Of a DNA stretch of 64,000 nucleotides, positions 18,152-26,431 are shown in pieces. Each line of letters starts with the position of its first letter. The stretch's first letter is position 1. A program made the translations under genes and the position numbers. The notes beneath the pieces are model-generated. The model had not been told where the DNA came from. It ran no database searches and worked only from the letters and a program-made list of their open reading frames with translations. This stretch comes from Bradyrhizobium sp. sGM-13 (lineage in GTDB: Bacteria; Pseudomonadota; Alphaproteobacteria; Rhizobiales; Xanthobacteraceae): positions 33,587-97,586 of the forward strand of contig NZ_JAGWDK010000025.1 in assembly GCF_018398875.1 (NCBI RefSeq). Direction: 5' to 3'.

Positions 18152-19489
18152 ATGAGTACGATCCTGAAAAGCCTGCCCAAGGGGGAAAAAGTCGGCATCG
18201 CTTTCTCGGGCGGTCTCGACACCAGCGCGGCGCTGCTGTGGATGAAGCAAAAGGGCGCGCGCGTTTTTGCCTATACCGCCAATCTCGGCCAGCCTGACGA
18301 GACCGACTACGACGAGATTCCGCGTAAAGCGCTGGAGTTCGGCGGCGAAAAAGCCCGGCTGGTGGATTGCCGCACGCAACTGGTCCACGAGGGTGTTGCC
18401 GCCATCCAATCGGGCGCCTTCCACGTCTCTACCGGCGGCATCGCGTATTTCAACACCACGCCGCTCGGTCGCGCGGTGACCGGCACGATGCTGGTCTCGG
18501 CCATGAAGGAGGACGGCGTCAACATCTGGGGCGACGGCTCCACCTACAAAGGCAACGATATCGAGCGGTTTTATCGCTACGGCCTGCTGACCAATCCGAA
18601 CTTGCAGATCTACAAGCCCTGGCTCGACCAGCAGTTCATCGACGAGCTGGGCGGGCGCGCGGAAATGTCGGCGTTCATGACCGCCAACGGATTCGCCTAC
18701 AAGATGAGCGCCGAAAAGGCGTACTCGACCGACAGCAATATCCTCGGCGCCACTCACGAGGCCAAGGATCTCGAACGTCTCGACAGCGGCATCAAGATCG
18801 TCAATCCGATCATGGGCGTGCCGTTCTGGCGCGACGACTGCGCCGTCAAGGCCGAACAGGTCACCGTGCGTTTTGAGGAGGGCCAGCCCGTCGCGCTGAA
18901 CGGCCAGACATTCACCGATCCGGTAACCCTGTTCCTCGAGGCCAACGCCATCGGCGGCCGGCATGGCCTTGGCATGAGCGACCAGATCGAGAACCGGATC
19001 ATCGAGGCGAAGAGCCGCGGCATCTACGAAGCGCCCGGCATGGCGCTGCTGCACATCGCCTACGAACGCCTGGTCACGGGCATCCACAACGAAGACACCA
19101 TCGAGCAGTACCGGATCAGCGGCATGCGCCTCGGCCGACTGCTGTACCAGGGACGGTGGTTCGATTCCCAGGCCCTCATGCTGCGCGAAACCGCCCAGCG
19201 TTGGGTGGCGCGCGCCGTCACCGGCGAGGTGACGCTGGAACTGCGCCGTGGCAACGACTACTCGATCCTGAACACCGAGAGTCCCAACCTGACCTATCAG
19301 CCGGACCGGCTTAGCATGGAGAAGGTCGAGGACGCCGCGTTCTCGCCGGCGGACCGCATCGGCCAGCTCACCATGCGCAACCTCGACATCGCCGATACCC
19401 GCGCCAAGCTGAAGCTTTATTCGGACACAGGCCTGCTGGCGGGCAGCGAAGGTTCGGAGATCTTCAAGCTCGAGAGCGACAAGGGCTGA
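18152..19489 (+). CDS. argG: Argininosuccinate synthase
   Basis: This 445-residue enzyme joins citrulline and aspartate with ATP to give argininosuccinate, the penultimate step of arginine synthesis. The ATP-pyrophosphatase loop is AFSGGLDTSAALLWM (about residues 14-28). Substrate regions include STGGIAYFNTTPLGRAVTG, WGDGSTYKGNDIERFYRYG and YSTDSNILGATHEA. This is the long (E. coli-like, about 447 residues) class, not the shorter class of about 400. The ATG at 18152 was chosen by alignment to that class; the 18 codons upstream show no conservation. Confidence 0.97.
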   Translation: MSTILKSLPKGEKVGIAFSGGLDTSAALLWMKQKGARVFAYTANLGQPDETDYDEIPRKALEFGGEKARLVDCRTQLVHEGVAAIQSGAFHVSTGGIAYFNTTPLGRAVTGTMLVSAMKEDGVNIWGDGSTYKGNDIERFYRYGLLTNPNLQIYKPWLDQQFIDELGGRAEMSAFMTANGFAYKMSAEKAYSTDSNILGATHEAKDLERLDSGIKIVNPIMGVPFWRDDCAVKAEQVTVRFEEGQPVALNGQTFTDPVTLFLEANAIGGRHGLGMSDQIENRIIEAKSRGIYEAPGMALLHIAYERLVTGIHNEDTIEQYRISGMRLGRLLYQGRWFDSQALMLRETAQRWVARAVTGEVTLELRRGNDYSILNTESPNLTYQPDRLSMEKVEDAAFSPADRIGQLTMRNLDIADTRAKLKLYSDTGLLAGSEGSEIFKLESDKG

Positions 19490-19754
19490 GAAACTCTCGT
19501 GTGCCGGACCCGAGGCAGCGCGTAGCGGTGCGTCGCAGAGCCGGGACCCAAGACCACATAACCGATACGCACTTTTTGGGCCCCGGCTCAGCAGCGCATA
19601 CTGCGTGCTGCGCCGCGTCCGGGGCATGAGTGCCACGCGGGTTAGGCGTCCGTTATGGATACGTCATCCGGGACAGATAGATTTTGCCCGCCTGAATTCT
19701 CGCGGAACAGCCGCACACACTGCCCGTACCGTGTGTCCGACCGGAGGCTCGATC
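19490..19754. other. Gap carrying two inverted family E palindromes
   Basis: This 265-bp space between argG and the alkaline phosphatase gene holds one family E element at 19577-19630 and a related inverted one at 19499-19549. Together they may form a large cruciform. The phosphatase promoter presumably lies in 19635-19740. Confidence 0.5.
19499..19630. repeat. Intergenic palindromes, family E, inverted pair
   Basis: The right half (19577-19630) starts TGGGCCCCGGCTCAGCAGCG, identical to the start of the copy at 2206-2261. The left half (19499-19549) read on the minus strand gives TGGGTCCCGGCTCTGCGACG and ends in GGGTCCGGCAC. Two copies therefore face each other. Confidence 0.75.
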
Positions 19755-21509
19755 ATGATCAAGACTGTCACCATCGTCCTCGGCCTCCTGCTTTCGGCAT
19801 CTGCGGCCGATGCCCAGACGATTTATCCCATCGACCGCGCCGAAATCCTTGCCGGCGCGCAGTTCGACTTCAAGGTCGAATTTCCCGACAAAGTCGATCC
19901 GGCCAAGCTGAAGGTGACGGTCAACGGTCAGGACTATGCCGTTGCTTTCGGCCGCGCCGGAACTTTCGTCGAGCGTGAGGACGGCAAGGACCAATCGGCG
20001 CTGATGCTCCGCGACGTCGCGCTGACCGCGCCCGGCCCTGTCGTTGTCGAAGCCGGAGACGGCACGCGCAGCCGCAAGGTGGCATGGACCGTTTACGACA
20101 CCGGCCCGCGCAGGGCGAAGAACGTCATCCTGTTCATCGGCGACGGCATGTCGCTATCCCACCGCGTCGGGGCGCGGTTGCTTTCCAAGGGCATCGCTGA
20201 AGGGAAAAGCCTCGGCAAGCTTGCGATGGACGACATGCCGCATATGGCGCTGGTGGCGACCGCGGGTTCCGATTCGATCATCACCGACTCCGCAAATTCG
20301 GCTAGTGCTTACGCAACCGGCCACAAGAGCGCCGTCAATGCAATGGGCGTCTATGCCGACCGCACCAGGGATCCGCTCGACGATCCCAAGGTCGAGACTA
20401 TCGCAAGCCTCGCCAAGCGCCGGCTCAATTTGAGCATCGGAATCGTCAGCAATACCGAAATCGAGGATGCAACGCCGGCGGCGATGGTGGCCCATACCCG
20501 TCGCCGTGCCGAGTATGATCCTATCGTCGAGCAGTTTTTTGCGGCCAAGCCCGACGTGCTCTTGGGCGGCGGTAGCGCCAATTTCCTGCCAAAGGCTGCG
20601 TCCGGAAAGCGCAAGGACGATGTCGATTACATCGCGCGTTTCCGCGAGGCCGGCTATCCCGTGGCGATGACCGCGGGTGAGCTCAACGCGCTCTCGGCAA
20701 AGCCCGAGACGCGCCGGTTGCTCGGCCTGTTTGCCTCCGGAAACATGGACGGCGCGCTCGACCGCAAATTTCTCAAGGGTGGCGGCGTGAAGAAGTTTCC
20801 CGAGCAGCCGGACCTGACCGAGCAGGTTCAGGCCGCCTTGAACGTGCTGTCGAGAAACGAAGCCGGCTTCTTCCTGATGGTGGAATCCGGAATGATCGAC
20901 AAATACGCCCATCTGCTCGACATGGAGCGCGCGGTCTATGACACCATCATGCTCGACAACGCCGTGCGCCTTGCCCGCGACTGGGCCAGCAAGCGCGGCG
21001 ACGACACCCTGATCCTGGTCGTGGCGGACCACAGCCATCCCAACAGCTTGGTCGGCACCATTAATGACGATATGAGCACGACGCCGAACGTGCCGTTCCG
21101 CGAGCGCGTCGGCGTCTATGACAAGGCCGGCTTCCCCAACTATCCGGCGCCTGATGCGGACGGCTATCCGTCGCGCGTCGACGTCAGCCGGCGGCTCGCC
21201 ATCTTCTCCGCCAGCCTTCCCGACCACTACGAGACCTTTCGTCCCAAGCTCGACGATCCGAACCAGCCGACCGTGAAGGGCGACGATCCCGCAACCTTCA
21301 AGGCCAATGAAAAATACAAGGACGTTCCCGGCGCGGTGCTGCGGCCGGGCAACCTGCCGGCGATGGTCGGTGCGAGCGTGCATTCCGGCGAGGACGTCAT
21401 CCTGACCGCGGCTGGGCCTGGCAGCGAACGGGTGCGAGGCTCGATGGATAATACCGAAGTCTTTCGCGTGATGGCGGACGCGCTCGGCCTTGCAGCGGCG
21501 GGACGCTAG
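19755..21509 (+). CDS. Alkaline phosphatase, PhoA-type
   Basis: This 584-residue secreted phosphomonoesterase has a signal peptide (MIKTVTIVLGLLLSASAADA). The catalytic core carries VILFIGDGMSLSHRVGARLL (metal Asp). The nucleophile motif is TDSANSASAYATGHKSAVNA, with D-S-A as the phosphoserine site. Further metal ligands are in VESGMIDKYAHLLDME and VVADHSHPNSLVG. About 100 residues after the signal peptide form an extra N-terminal domain, and the protein is longer than E. coli PhoA (471). The ATG at 19755 has GGAGG 7 bases upstream. It ends convergently with a TetR-family gene. Confidence 0.92.
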   Translation: MIKTVTIVLGLLLSASAADAQTIYPIDRAEILAGAQFDFKVEFPDKVDPAKLKVTVNGQDYAVAFGRAGTFVEREDGKDQSALMLRDVALTAPGPVVVEAGDGTRSRKVAWTVYDTGPRRAKNVILFIGDGMSLSHRVGARLLSKGIAEGKSLGKLAMDDMPHMALVATAGSDSIITDSANSASAYATGHKSAVNAMGVYADRTRDPLDDPKVETIASLAKRRLNLSIGIVSNTEIEDATPAAMVAHTRRRAEYDPIVEQFFAAKPDVLLGGGSANFLPKAASGKRKDDVDYIARFREAGYPVAMTAGELNALSAKPETRRLLGLFASGNMDGALDRKFLKGGGVKKFPEQPDLTEQVQAALNVLSRNEAGFFLMVESGMIDKYAHLLDMERAVYDTIMLDNAVRLARDWASKRGDDTLILVVADHSHPNSLVGTINDDMSTTPNVPFRERVGVYDKAGFPNYPAPDADGYPSRVDVSRRLAIFSASLPDHYETFRPKLDDPNQPTVKGDDPATFKANEKYKDVPGAVLRPGNLPAMVGASVHSGEDVILTAAGPGSERVRGSMDNTEVFRVMADALGLAAAGR

Positions 21510-21549
21510 TCACGGTCGTCCCGGCGAAAGGCTTCGCCGGGGCGACGGC

Positions 21550-22185
21550 CTAGTTTGGCGCGAACATCAGCTTCACAAGACTGCGAAACAACATGACCTG
21601 CCGTTCAAGTCGGCCGGGATCGTTCAGCGTCTTGGACATGATGATGGCGCCGTCGACGATGCAGGACAGCATGTCGGCGACATCGTCGAGGTCGACCGGC
21701 TCTCTCGGAGGATGGACCGCCGCGATGCCGTCGAGGATCGTGCGGAAGCGCGCGTTCCAGTCCCGCACGGATTGCGCGGTGAGATCGCGTATCTCACGGT
21801 CGAACAGCCGTTCCTGATAGCAGATGCTGGCGATCAGGCAGCCGGGATGTCCGTTCGGCAGATCCGCCATCGTTTCCGCAAGCAGCTTCAGTGAAATCAG
21901 GAACGCCTGCAGCGGATCGTCGGATAGCTGTTGGCCGCGCCCGAAGATTTCGTCGAACAGGCGATCGTTGGTTGCGACATATCGCCGGACCATCTCGCGG
22001 GCGAGCGCGTTCTTGTCCTTGAAGTGATAGAAGAAGCCGCTCTTGGTGAGGCCCGCCTCGGCGATCACTTCCTCGATCGAGGTCGCGCCGAAGCCTTTGG
22101 CGAGCACGGCCGCCTCCGCGATCTCGAGAATTCTCTCGCGGGTGGCTTCGCCCTTGCCTTTCGGGGTCTCCAAAACTGTACTCAT
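21550..22185 (-). CDS. TetR/AcrR-family transcriptional regulator
   Basis: This 211-residue repressor has the TetR N-terminal helix-turn-helix: TRERILEIAEAAVLAKGFG, TSIEEVIAEAGLTKSGFFYH and FKDKNALAREMVRRY. The C-terminal ligand domain is of unknown specificity. The ATG at 22185 was chosen because the HTH normally starts within the first 20-25 residues; the longer in-frame reading adds 28 unlike residues. It is divergent from the homocysteine-methyltransferase-like gene (203-bp gap), which is a natural candidate target. Confidence 0.9.
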   Translation of the reverse strand: MSTVLETPKGKGEATRERILEIAEAAVLAKGFGATSIEEVIAEAGLTKSGFFYHFKDKNALAREMVRRYVATNDRLFDEIFGRGQQLSDDPLQAFLISLKLLAETMADLPNGHPGCLIASICYQERLFDREIRDLTAQSVRDWNARFRTILDGIAAVHPPREPVDLDDVADMLSCIVDGAIIMSKTLNDPGRLERQVMLFRSLVKLMFAPN

Positions 22186-22387
22186 GGTACGGTTTCTCCA
22201 CGGCCGAAAGCCGCAGGAGCTTTGCGCCCCGCCGGCAACCATTTGATTTCGTATCATTTTGCAGCTCAAGGTTCATCCGCACCACAAGCCGCCTAGGCGG
22301 CCGCGACACTATGAGGCACCAACATCGCCGGACCTGGGCGATGCGCGAGAGACGTATCGAGGTCCTCTAATTCGCGGAGATGTTGAA

Positions 22388-23344
22388 ATGGCCAAATACC
22401 GACACGCCCTGCCGCAGCGCCGCGGTGGCGTTTTCCTCACCGATGGCGGCATGGAAACCACGCTGATCTTCCACGAAGGCATGGAGCTGCCGCACTTCGC
22501 CGCCTTTGTGCTGCTGGATAGCGCCGAAGGGCGGGAAAAGCTGAAGCGGTATTATGCCGCCTATCTCGCGGTCGCGCGCGACCATGGGCTTGGCTTCGTG
22601 CTCGACAGCCCGACATGGCGTGCCAATCCGGATTGGGGCACCAAGCTCGGTTATGACGTGTCCGCGCTCGCTGGGATCAATGTCCGTTCGATTGCATTGC
22701 TCGAGGAGCTGCGCACCGGCTGGGAGCGGCCAGACGCACCCTGCGTCATCAGCGGCGCCATCGGCCCGCGCGGCGACGGCTACAAGGCAGGCAACATGCA
22801 GGCCGACGAAGCCGAGGCCTATCATCGGGCACAGATTGCGGCCTTCGTCGAAGGCGGCGCTGACATGGTCACCGCCTATACCCTTAACAGCATCAATGAA
22901 GCGATCGGCATCGCGCGCGCAGCGCGGTCGCAAGCGATTCCGGTGGCGATCTCGTTCACGGTGGAGACCAATGGCCGCCTGGTGAAAGGAGAAACATTGC
23001 GTGAGGCGATCGAGACCGTGGATCGCGAGACCGACGGTGCGCCCGAATACTTCCTGATCAACTGCGCGCACCCAACTCATTTCGAAGACGCGTTGAAGGC
23101 GGGTGAAGCCTGGACCGAACGTATCCATGGCATCAGGGCCAACGCCTCGACAAAAAGCCATGCCGAACTCGACGAATCCGAAACGCTTGATGCGGGTGAC
23201 CCGGCCGATCTCGGGCGGCGTTATGTTGCGCTCAGGAACGCGTTTCCGACGATGCGCATTCTTGGCGGCTGCTGCGGCACCGATCACCGGCACGCCGCCG
23301 CCATTTGCGAGGCGTGCGTGCCACCGCGGGCCCTCAGCGCGTGA
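22388..23344 (+). CDS. Homocysteine S-methyltransferase family protein
   Basis: This 318-residue TIM-barrel enzyme probably transfers a methyl group to homocysteine (from S-methylmethionine, betaine or SAM), making methionine. The zinc-binding cysteines are visible: LINCAHP (about residue 222) and GGCCGTDHRH (about 297-306). The start region RGGVFLTDGGMETTLIF is also typical. The ATG at 22388 has GGAGA about 7 bases upstream. It is divergent from a TetR regulator. A perfect terminator follows. The exact methyl donor cannot be read from the sequence. Confidence 0.9.
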   Translation: MAKYRHALPQRRGGVFLTDGGMETTLIFHEGMELPHFAAFVLLDSAEGREKLKRYYAAYLAVARDHGLGFVLDSPTWRANPDWGTKLGYDVSALAGINVRSIALLEELRTGWERPDAPCVISGAIGPRGDGYKAGNMQADEAEAYHRAQIAAFVEGGADMVTAYTLNSINEAIGIARAARSQAIPVAISFTVETNGRLVKGETLREAIETVDRETDGAPEYFLINCAHPTHFEDALKAGEAWTERIHGIRANASTKSHAELDESETLDAGDPADLGRRYVALRNAFPTMRILGGCCGTDHRHAAAICEACVPPRALSA

Positions 23345-23350
23345 TGCAAC

Positions 23351-23380
23351 AAAATGGCCGGGATTGTTCCCGGCCATTTT
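23351..23380. terminator. Perfect bidirectional terminator
   Basis: AAAATGGCCGGGA and TCCCGGCCATTTT are exact 13-bp inverted arms around TTGT. It lies 7 bp after the homocysteine-methyltransferase-like stop and 22 bp before the stop of the convergent OmpA-family gene, so it serves both. Confidence 0.95.
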
Positions 23381-23401
23381 CATCTTGATTGCCCGCCAGG
23401 C

Positions 23402-25474
23402 TCAGCGCGGCGGCGCGGTGCCGGGCGGGGGCGGCGGCAGCGACGCCTGCCCGCCGCTGAGCAGCGGCGTGATATTGCGGATGGTGACGCGCCGGTTGAT
23501 CGGGCTCGGCCCGTCGATCTGCTCCTTCAGATACTGCTCGCCATAGCCCTGCGACGTCAGGTTTTCCGCCGGCACGTTGAACTGCTGCGTCAGCAGGGTG
23601 GCGGCGGATTCGGCACGGCGGTCCGACAGCGACAGATTGTCGACGTCGTTTCCGACCGCGTCGGTGTGGCCCTCGATCAGGAATACCGCACGCGGATTTT
23701 GCTGGATTGCGCGGTTGAGGCCATCGGCGATCACCTGCAGCTTCGCCGCCTGATCGGACGGGATTTCCCACGATCCGGTTTCGAAGTTGATGGTGTTGAC
23801 GTCGATGCTCGGCATGCGTTGGCGCACGGTCGGGCTGTAACGGATTTCGTCCAGTGAATAACGCCGTTCGATCCGTTCCACCGGCGGCGCCATCAAGGTG
23901 TCGTAGATCACCTCCGGCTCCGCCTCCTCGGCATCGACGATGTAGCGGTTATACGGGATGCGTATCGTCGGCGGCGGCAGCGCGACGAAGAAGCCGCCGG
24001 TCGCCCGCGGATCGCGGTAGCTGTTGTCGATGATGATGATCTCGCGGCCGCGCTCGTCGCGGCGGATACGCCGCAGCAATTGGCCATCGCGGCCCATCAC
24101 CGTGATCACCTGGGTGCCGTCGGGTCTGATGACGACAGTGCGGGTCTCGCCGCCGACGGTCTGGGTCTGGATGTCGCGCGCGCCGTAGCGGAAGCGCTCG
24201 ACCTCGTTGTGACGGACATAGGCCTGTCCGCCGGGATCGCGAACGATGATCCGGCCCGGTTCGGTGATGACCGTGCGGCCGCCTTCCTGAACTTCGCGAC
24301 GCTGGCCGCGGAAGTCGTCGAGGCGCTGCGGCCCTGTAGCCCGAGTGCCCGGGGCGATCGCCCTGAGCCCCTCCTGGGTCGGAGGAGGCGCCGGCAGTGG
24401 TGCCGTGACCTGCGGCGCACGCTGGAATGCCGGCGCGACCGTCGGCGGCGCGTTCTGGACCCGGCCTGCCGGCGGCGTGGCGGCCGGGGCACCGGGCACG
24501 GCGGTTGGCGCCGCGGGAGCGGTCGTGGTGCCGGGAGCCGCCGGAGTGCCAGCAGCCGGGGGCGCCGTCGGCGCGGGTGTCGCGGCCGGCGCCGTTGCAG
24601 CGGGGGCGCCGGGAGCCGGCGCGCCGGGACGACCCGTCGGTGGCGTTGGCGCCGGCGTTGGCGCACCCGCGGCCGGCGGCGGTGCGCCGGGGCGTCCCTG
24701 CGGTGTCGCTGGCGCAGTCGTCGGAGCGCCCGCCGCCGGAGGCGTCGTCGGGGTCGGGGTGCCCGCGGCTGGTGGCGTCGTGGGCGGCGCGCCGGGCCGC
24801 GCCGGCGGCGCGGTTGTGGTTCCGCCGGGCGGTGGAGTCGTCGGCGGCGACGCGGCCGGAGCCGGCGTCGGCGAAGGTCTCGCACCGGCTGCCGGGGGTG
24901 GCGGCACGGGAGACGGCGTCCCCTTCTGAGCGGAAGGCGGCGTAGGCGTGGGCGTCGGCGCCGCCGGCTGCTTCGGCGCGGTGGGAGCTGCCGCTGGTGG
25001 CGGAGGCGGCGGTGGGGTCGGACGCGCAGGCGCCGCCGCGGGAGGTGGCGGTGTCGGAGTGGGACGCGCGGGCGCGGCCGCAGGAGGCGGCGGCGGAGGC
25101 GGTGTTGGACGCGGCGGCGCGGCTGCCGGAGGGGGTGGCGCCGGCGTTGGACGTGGTGGCGGTGCAGCCGCCGGTGGCGGGGGCGGCGGAGCCTGGCGTG
25201 GCGGTGGGGCAGCCGCCGGCGGCGGTGGGGCAGGCGTCGGGCGCGGAGGCGACGCCGCGGCGGGAGGCGGCGGAGTAGGCGCCGGTCGAGTGGGGGCGGC
25301 CGCCGGCGGCGGGGCGCCCGGCGCTCCCTTTGGCGGCTGCCCCTTGGGTCTGCCTTCCTCTTCCTTGGCTTGCGCCAGGACAAGCGGAGCGGTCTGGGCA
25401 TGCGATGCGGAGCTCGCTAGCTGCGTTACCGACAGGGCAGTTGTGGCAAGCAGCGCGATGCGAAGGTTTGTCAT
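23402..25474 (-). CDS. OmpA-family outer-membrane/peptidoglycan-binding protein with long Pro/Ala-rich region
   Basis: This 690-residue protein has a signal peptide (MTNLRIALLATTALSVTQLA, cleavage near SHA-QT). A low-complexity region of about 300 residues follows (about 45-350), made of PPPAAAPPRP-like blocks, then TPTP/AAP blocks. A mixed segment (about 370-530) with RRDERGREIIIIDNSYRDP comes next. The C-terminal OmpA domain (about 565-680) has FETGSWEIPSDQAAKLQVIA, FLIEGHTDAVGNDVDNLSLS, RRAESAATLL and GYGEQYLKEQIDGPSPINRR, where the diaminopimelate-binding Asp and Arg are conserved. The linker probably spans the periplasm or the wall. The usual OmpA beta-barrel is missing. A candidate regulatory motif lies at 25651-25667 upstream. 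Confidence 0.88.
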   Translation of the reverse strand: MTNLRIALLATTALSVTQLASSASHAQTAPLVLAQAKEEEGRPKGQPPKGAPGAPPPAAAPTRPAPTPPPPAAASPPRPTPAPPPPAAAPPPRQAPPPPPPAAAPPPRPTPAPPPPAAAPPRPTPPPPPPPAAAPARPTPTPPPPAAAPARPTPPPPPPPAAAPTAPKQPAAPTPTPTPPSAQKGTPSPVPPPPAAGARPSPTPAPAASPPTTPPPGGTTTAPPARPGAPPTTPPAAGTPTPTTPPAAGAPTTAPATPQGRPGAPPPAAGAPTPAPTPPTGRPGAPAPGAPAATAPAATPAPTAPPAAGTPAAPGTTTAPAAPTAVPGAPAATPPAGRVQNAPPTVAPAFQRAPQVTAPLPAPPPTQEGLRAIAPGTRATGPQRLDDFRGQRREVQEGGRTVITEPGRIIVRDPGGQAYVRHNEVERFRYGARDIQTQTVGGETRTVVIRPDGTQVITVMGRDGQLLRRIRRDERGREIIIIDNSYRDPRATGGFFVALPPPTIRIPYNRYIVDAEEAEPEVIYDTLMAPPVERIERRYSLDEIRYSPTVRQRMPSIDVNTINFETGSWEIPSDQAAKLQVIADGLNRAIQQNPRAVFLIEGHTDAVGNDVDNLSLSDRRAESAATLLTQQFNVPAENLTSQGYGEQYLKEQIDGPSPINRRVTIRNITPLLSGGQASLPPPPPGTAPPR
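24420..25330 (-). repeat. Low-complexity Pro/Ala coding region
   Basis: About 900 bp of degenerate short repeats encode PPPPAAAP-, PTPTPPP- and GAPPPAAG-like blocks. The very high GC content leaves long open frames on both strands here, none of which look like real genes. It is prone to slippage and sequencing error. Confidence 0.85.
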
Positions 25475-25650
25475 GATGTCCTTTGGTCCCCGGAAAAGGC
25501 CTGGCAGTAGAAAAGGCCTGGCAGTAACGGAAGTGCCGTATTGAGGTATCAGTTGGTCGATCAGCAGCTAATCATTAGGCCGGATTGTGGCGGCTTACAA
25601 ATCTCCCGTAGCTTTTTATTTCATGAAAGCAAAGGGTTGCATGGCCCCTC

Positions 25651-25667
25651 GTTCATTGCGCGTTCAG
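25651..25667 (-). promoter_or_regulatory. Candidate motif TTCATTGCGCGTTCA upstream of the OmpA-family gene
   Basis: GTTCATTGCGCGTTCAG lies 177 bp upstream of the OmpA-family start. Similar words, CATTCATGGCGCGTTCAC at 55629-55646 and TTCATGGCGCACTCATTC near 54716, precede genes for other secreted proteins. A shared regulator or RNA feature is inference. Confidence 0.3.
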
Positions 25668-25688
25668 ATGGTGCTTTCAAAGTTTGTT

Positions 25689-25919
25689 TCATTCGGTTTC
25701 CGGATCGGTGGCTGGGTTAGGCGTTCGCGGGCCATTAGGCCCACGCACCGGTAGCTCGTCTGGCATTTCGCCCGGCAATTCCCGCGGCTGGGGTGGCCGG
25801 CCCGGTTCATGTACCGGTGGCGGCACCTCCGGACGAGGACGGCCCGGTGGCTCCTCGCGCGGCGGCTCGGTCGGTTGTCCTGGTGTCGCCGGCGGTACTT
25901 CCGGCGGTTCGATCGGCAT
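25689..25919 (-). CDS. Small proline-rich protein
   Basis: This 76-residue protein is very rich in Pro, Glu and Arg (it begins MPIEPPEVPPATPGQPTEPP) and has no cysteines, membrane segment or signal peptide. Such short proline-rich hypothetical proteins are common in Bradyrhizobium. The function is unknown and it is likely disordered. The ATG at 25919 has GGGAGA about 5 bases upstream, which supports translation. It lies between the VOC gene and the OmpA-family gene, all leftward. Confidence 0.6.
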   Translation of the reverse strand: MPIEPPEVPPATPGQPTEPPREEPPGRPRPEVPPPVHEPGRPPQPRELPGEMPDELPVRGPNGPRTPNPATDPETE

Positions 25920-26002
25920 CACGTCTCCCGGACTACAAGTTCCGGGAACGACAACGGCGACGGCGGCGCCAAGTTCCCACGTGATCCAATAATGGAACCG
26001 GG

Positions 26003-26392
26003 CTACTCGGGCGCGTGGCAGACGGCCTCGATGTTGTGGCCGTCCGGATCGAGCACGAACGCGCCGTAATAGTTCGGATGATAGATCGCGCGGATCCCGG
26101 GCGGACCGTTGTCGCGCCCGCCCGCGGCCATAGCTGCCTCGTAGAAGGCATCAACCGTGGCGCGGTCCTTCGCCACGATCGCGACATGCAGCGGCTTGTC
26201 CATTCCGCCCTCGCCGCCGATCCAGAAATCGGGCTTGCCATTGGCGCCGACACCTGCGGCGGGCTCCTCGCCGGGGCGGTCCTGCTTGACTTCCATCACC
26301 AGGGTGTAGTCGAGCGGCGCCAGGGCTTTCAGATAGAAGGCCTTCGAGCGCTCATAATCCGAAACCGGAAATCCGATGTGGTCGATCATCAA
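26003..26392 (-). CDS. VOC-family protein (glyoxalase/dioxygenase fold)
   Basis: This 129-residue protein has two beta-alpha-beta-beta-beta modules. It begins MIDHIGFPVSDYERSKAFYLK with a possible metal His, then has DRPGEEPAAGVGANGKPDFW, HVAIVAKDRATVDAFYEAAM and ends YYGAFVLDPDGHNIEAVCH, where a Glu and a His usually bind metal. The family covers glyoxalase I, bleomycin resistance and extradiol dioxygenases, so the substrate is not predictable. It is followed leftward by the proline-rich gene. Confidence 0.9.
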   Translation of the reverse strand: MMIDHIGFPVSDYERSKAFYLKALAPLDYTLVMEVKQDRPGEEPAAGVGANGKPDFWIGGEGGMDKPLHVAIVAKDRATVDAFYEAAMAAGGRDNGPPGIRAIYHPNYYGAFVLDPDGHNIEAVCHAPE

Positions 26393-26431
26393 GCTCTCCT
26401 GCGGTTTGAGAGATGGGTTTGCAACGGAAAT

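Noticed and set aside
19605..19754. Extended N-terminus of the alkaline phosphatase
   Set aside because: The ATG at 19755 has GGAGG at the right distance and gives a clean signal peptide; the extension would bury it.
22186..22387. Possible SAM-II riboswitch upstream of the homocysteine-methyltransferase-like gene
   Set aside because: TTTGATTT and TTGCAGC words resemble parts of SAM-II, and the gene context fits, but the conserved P1 pairing and the 3' pseudoknot strand are not there.
24080..25420. Long Arg-rich and Gly-rich open frames on both strands opposite the OmpA-family gene
   Set aside because: They are by-products of the GC-rich Pro/Ala repeat region; composition is purely that of the shadow frames and no ribosome sites or families are seen.
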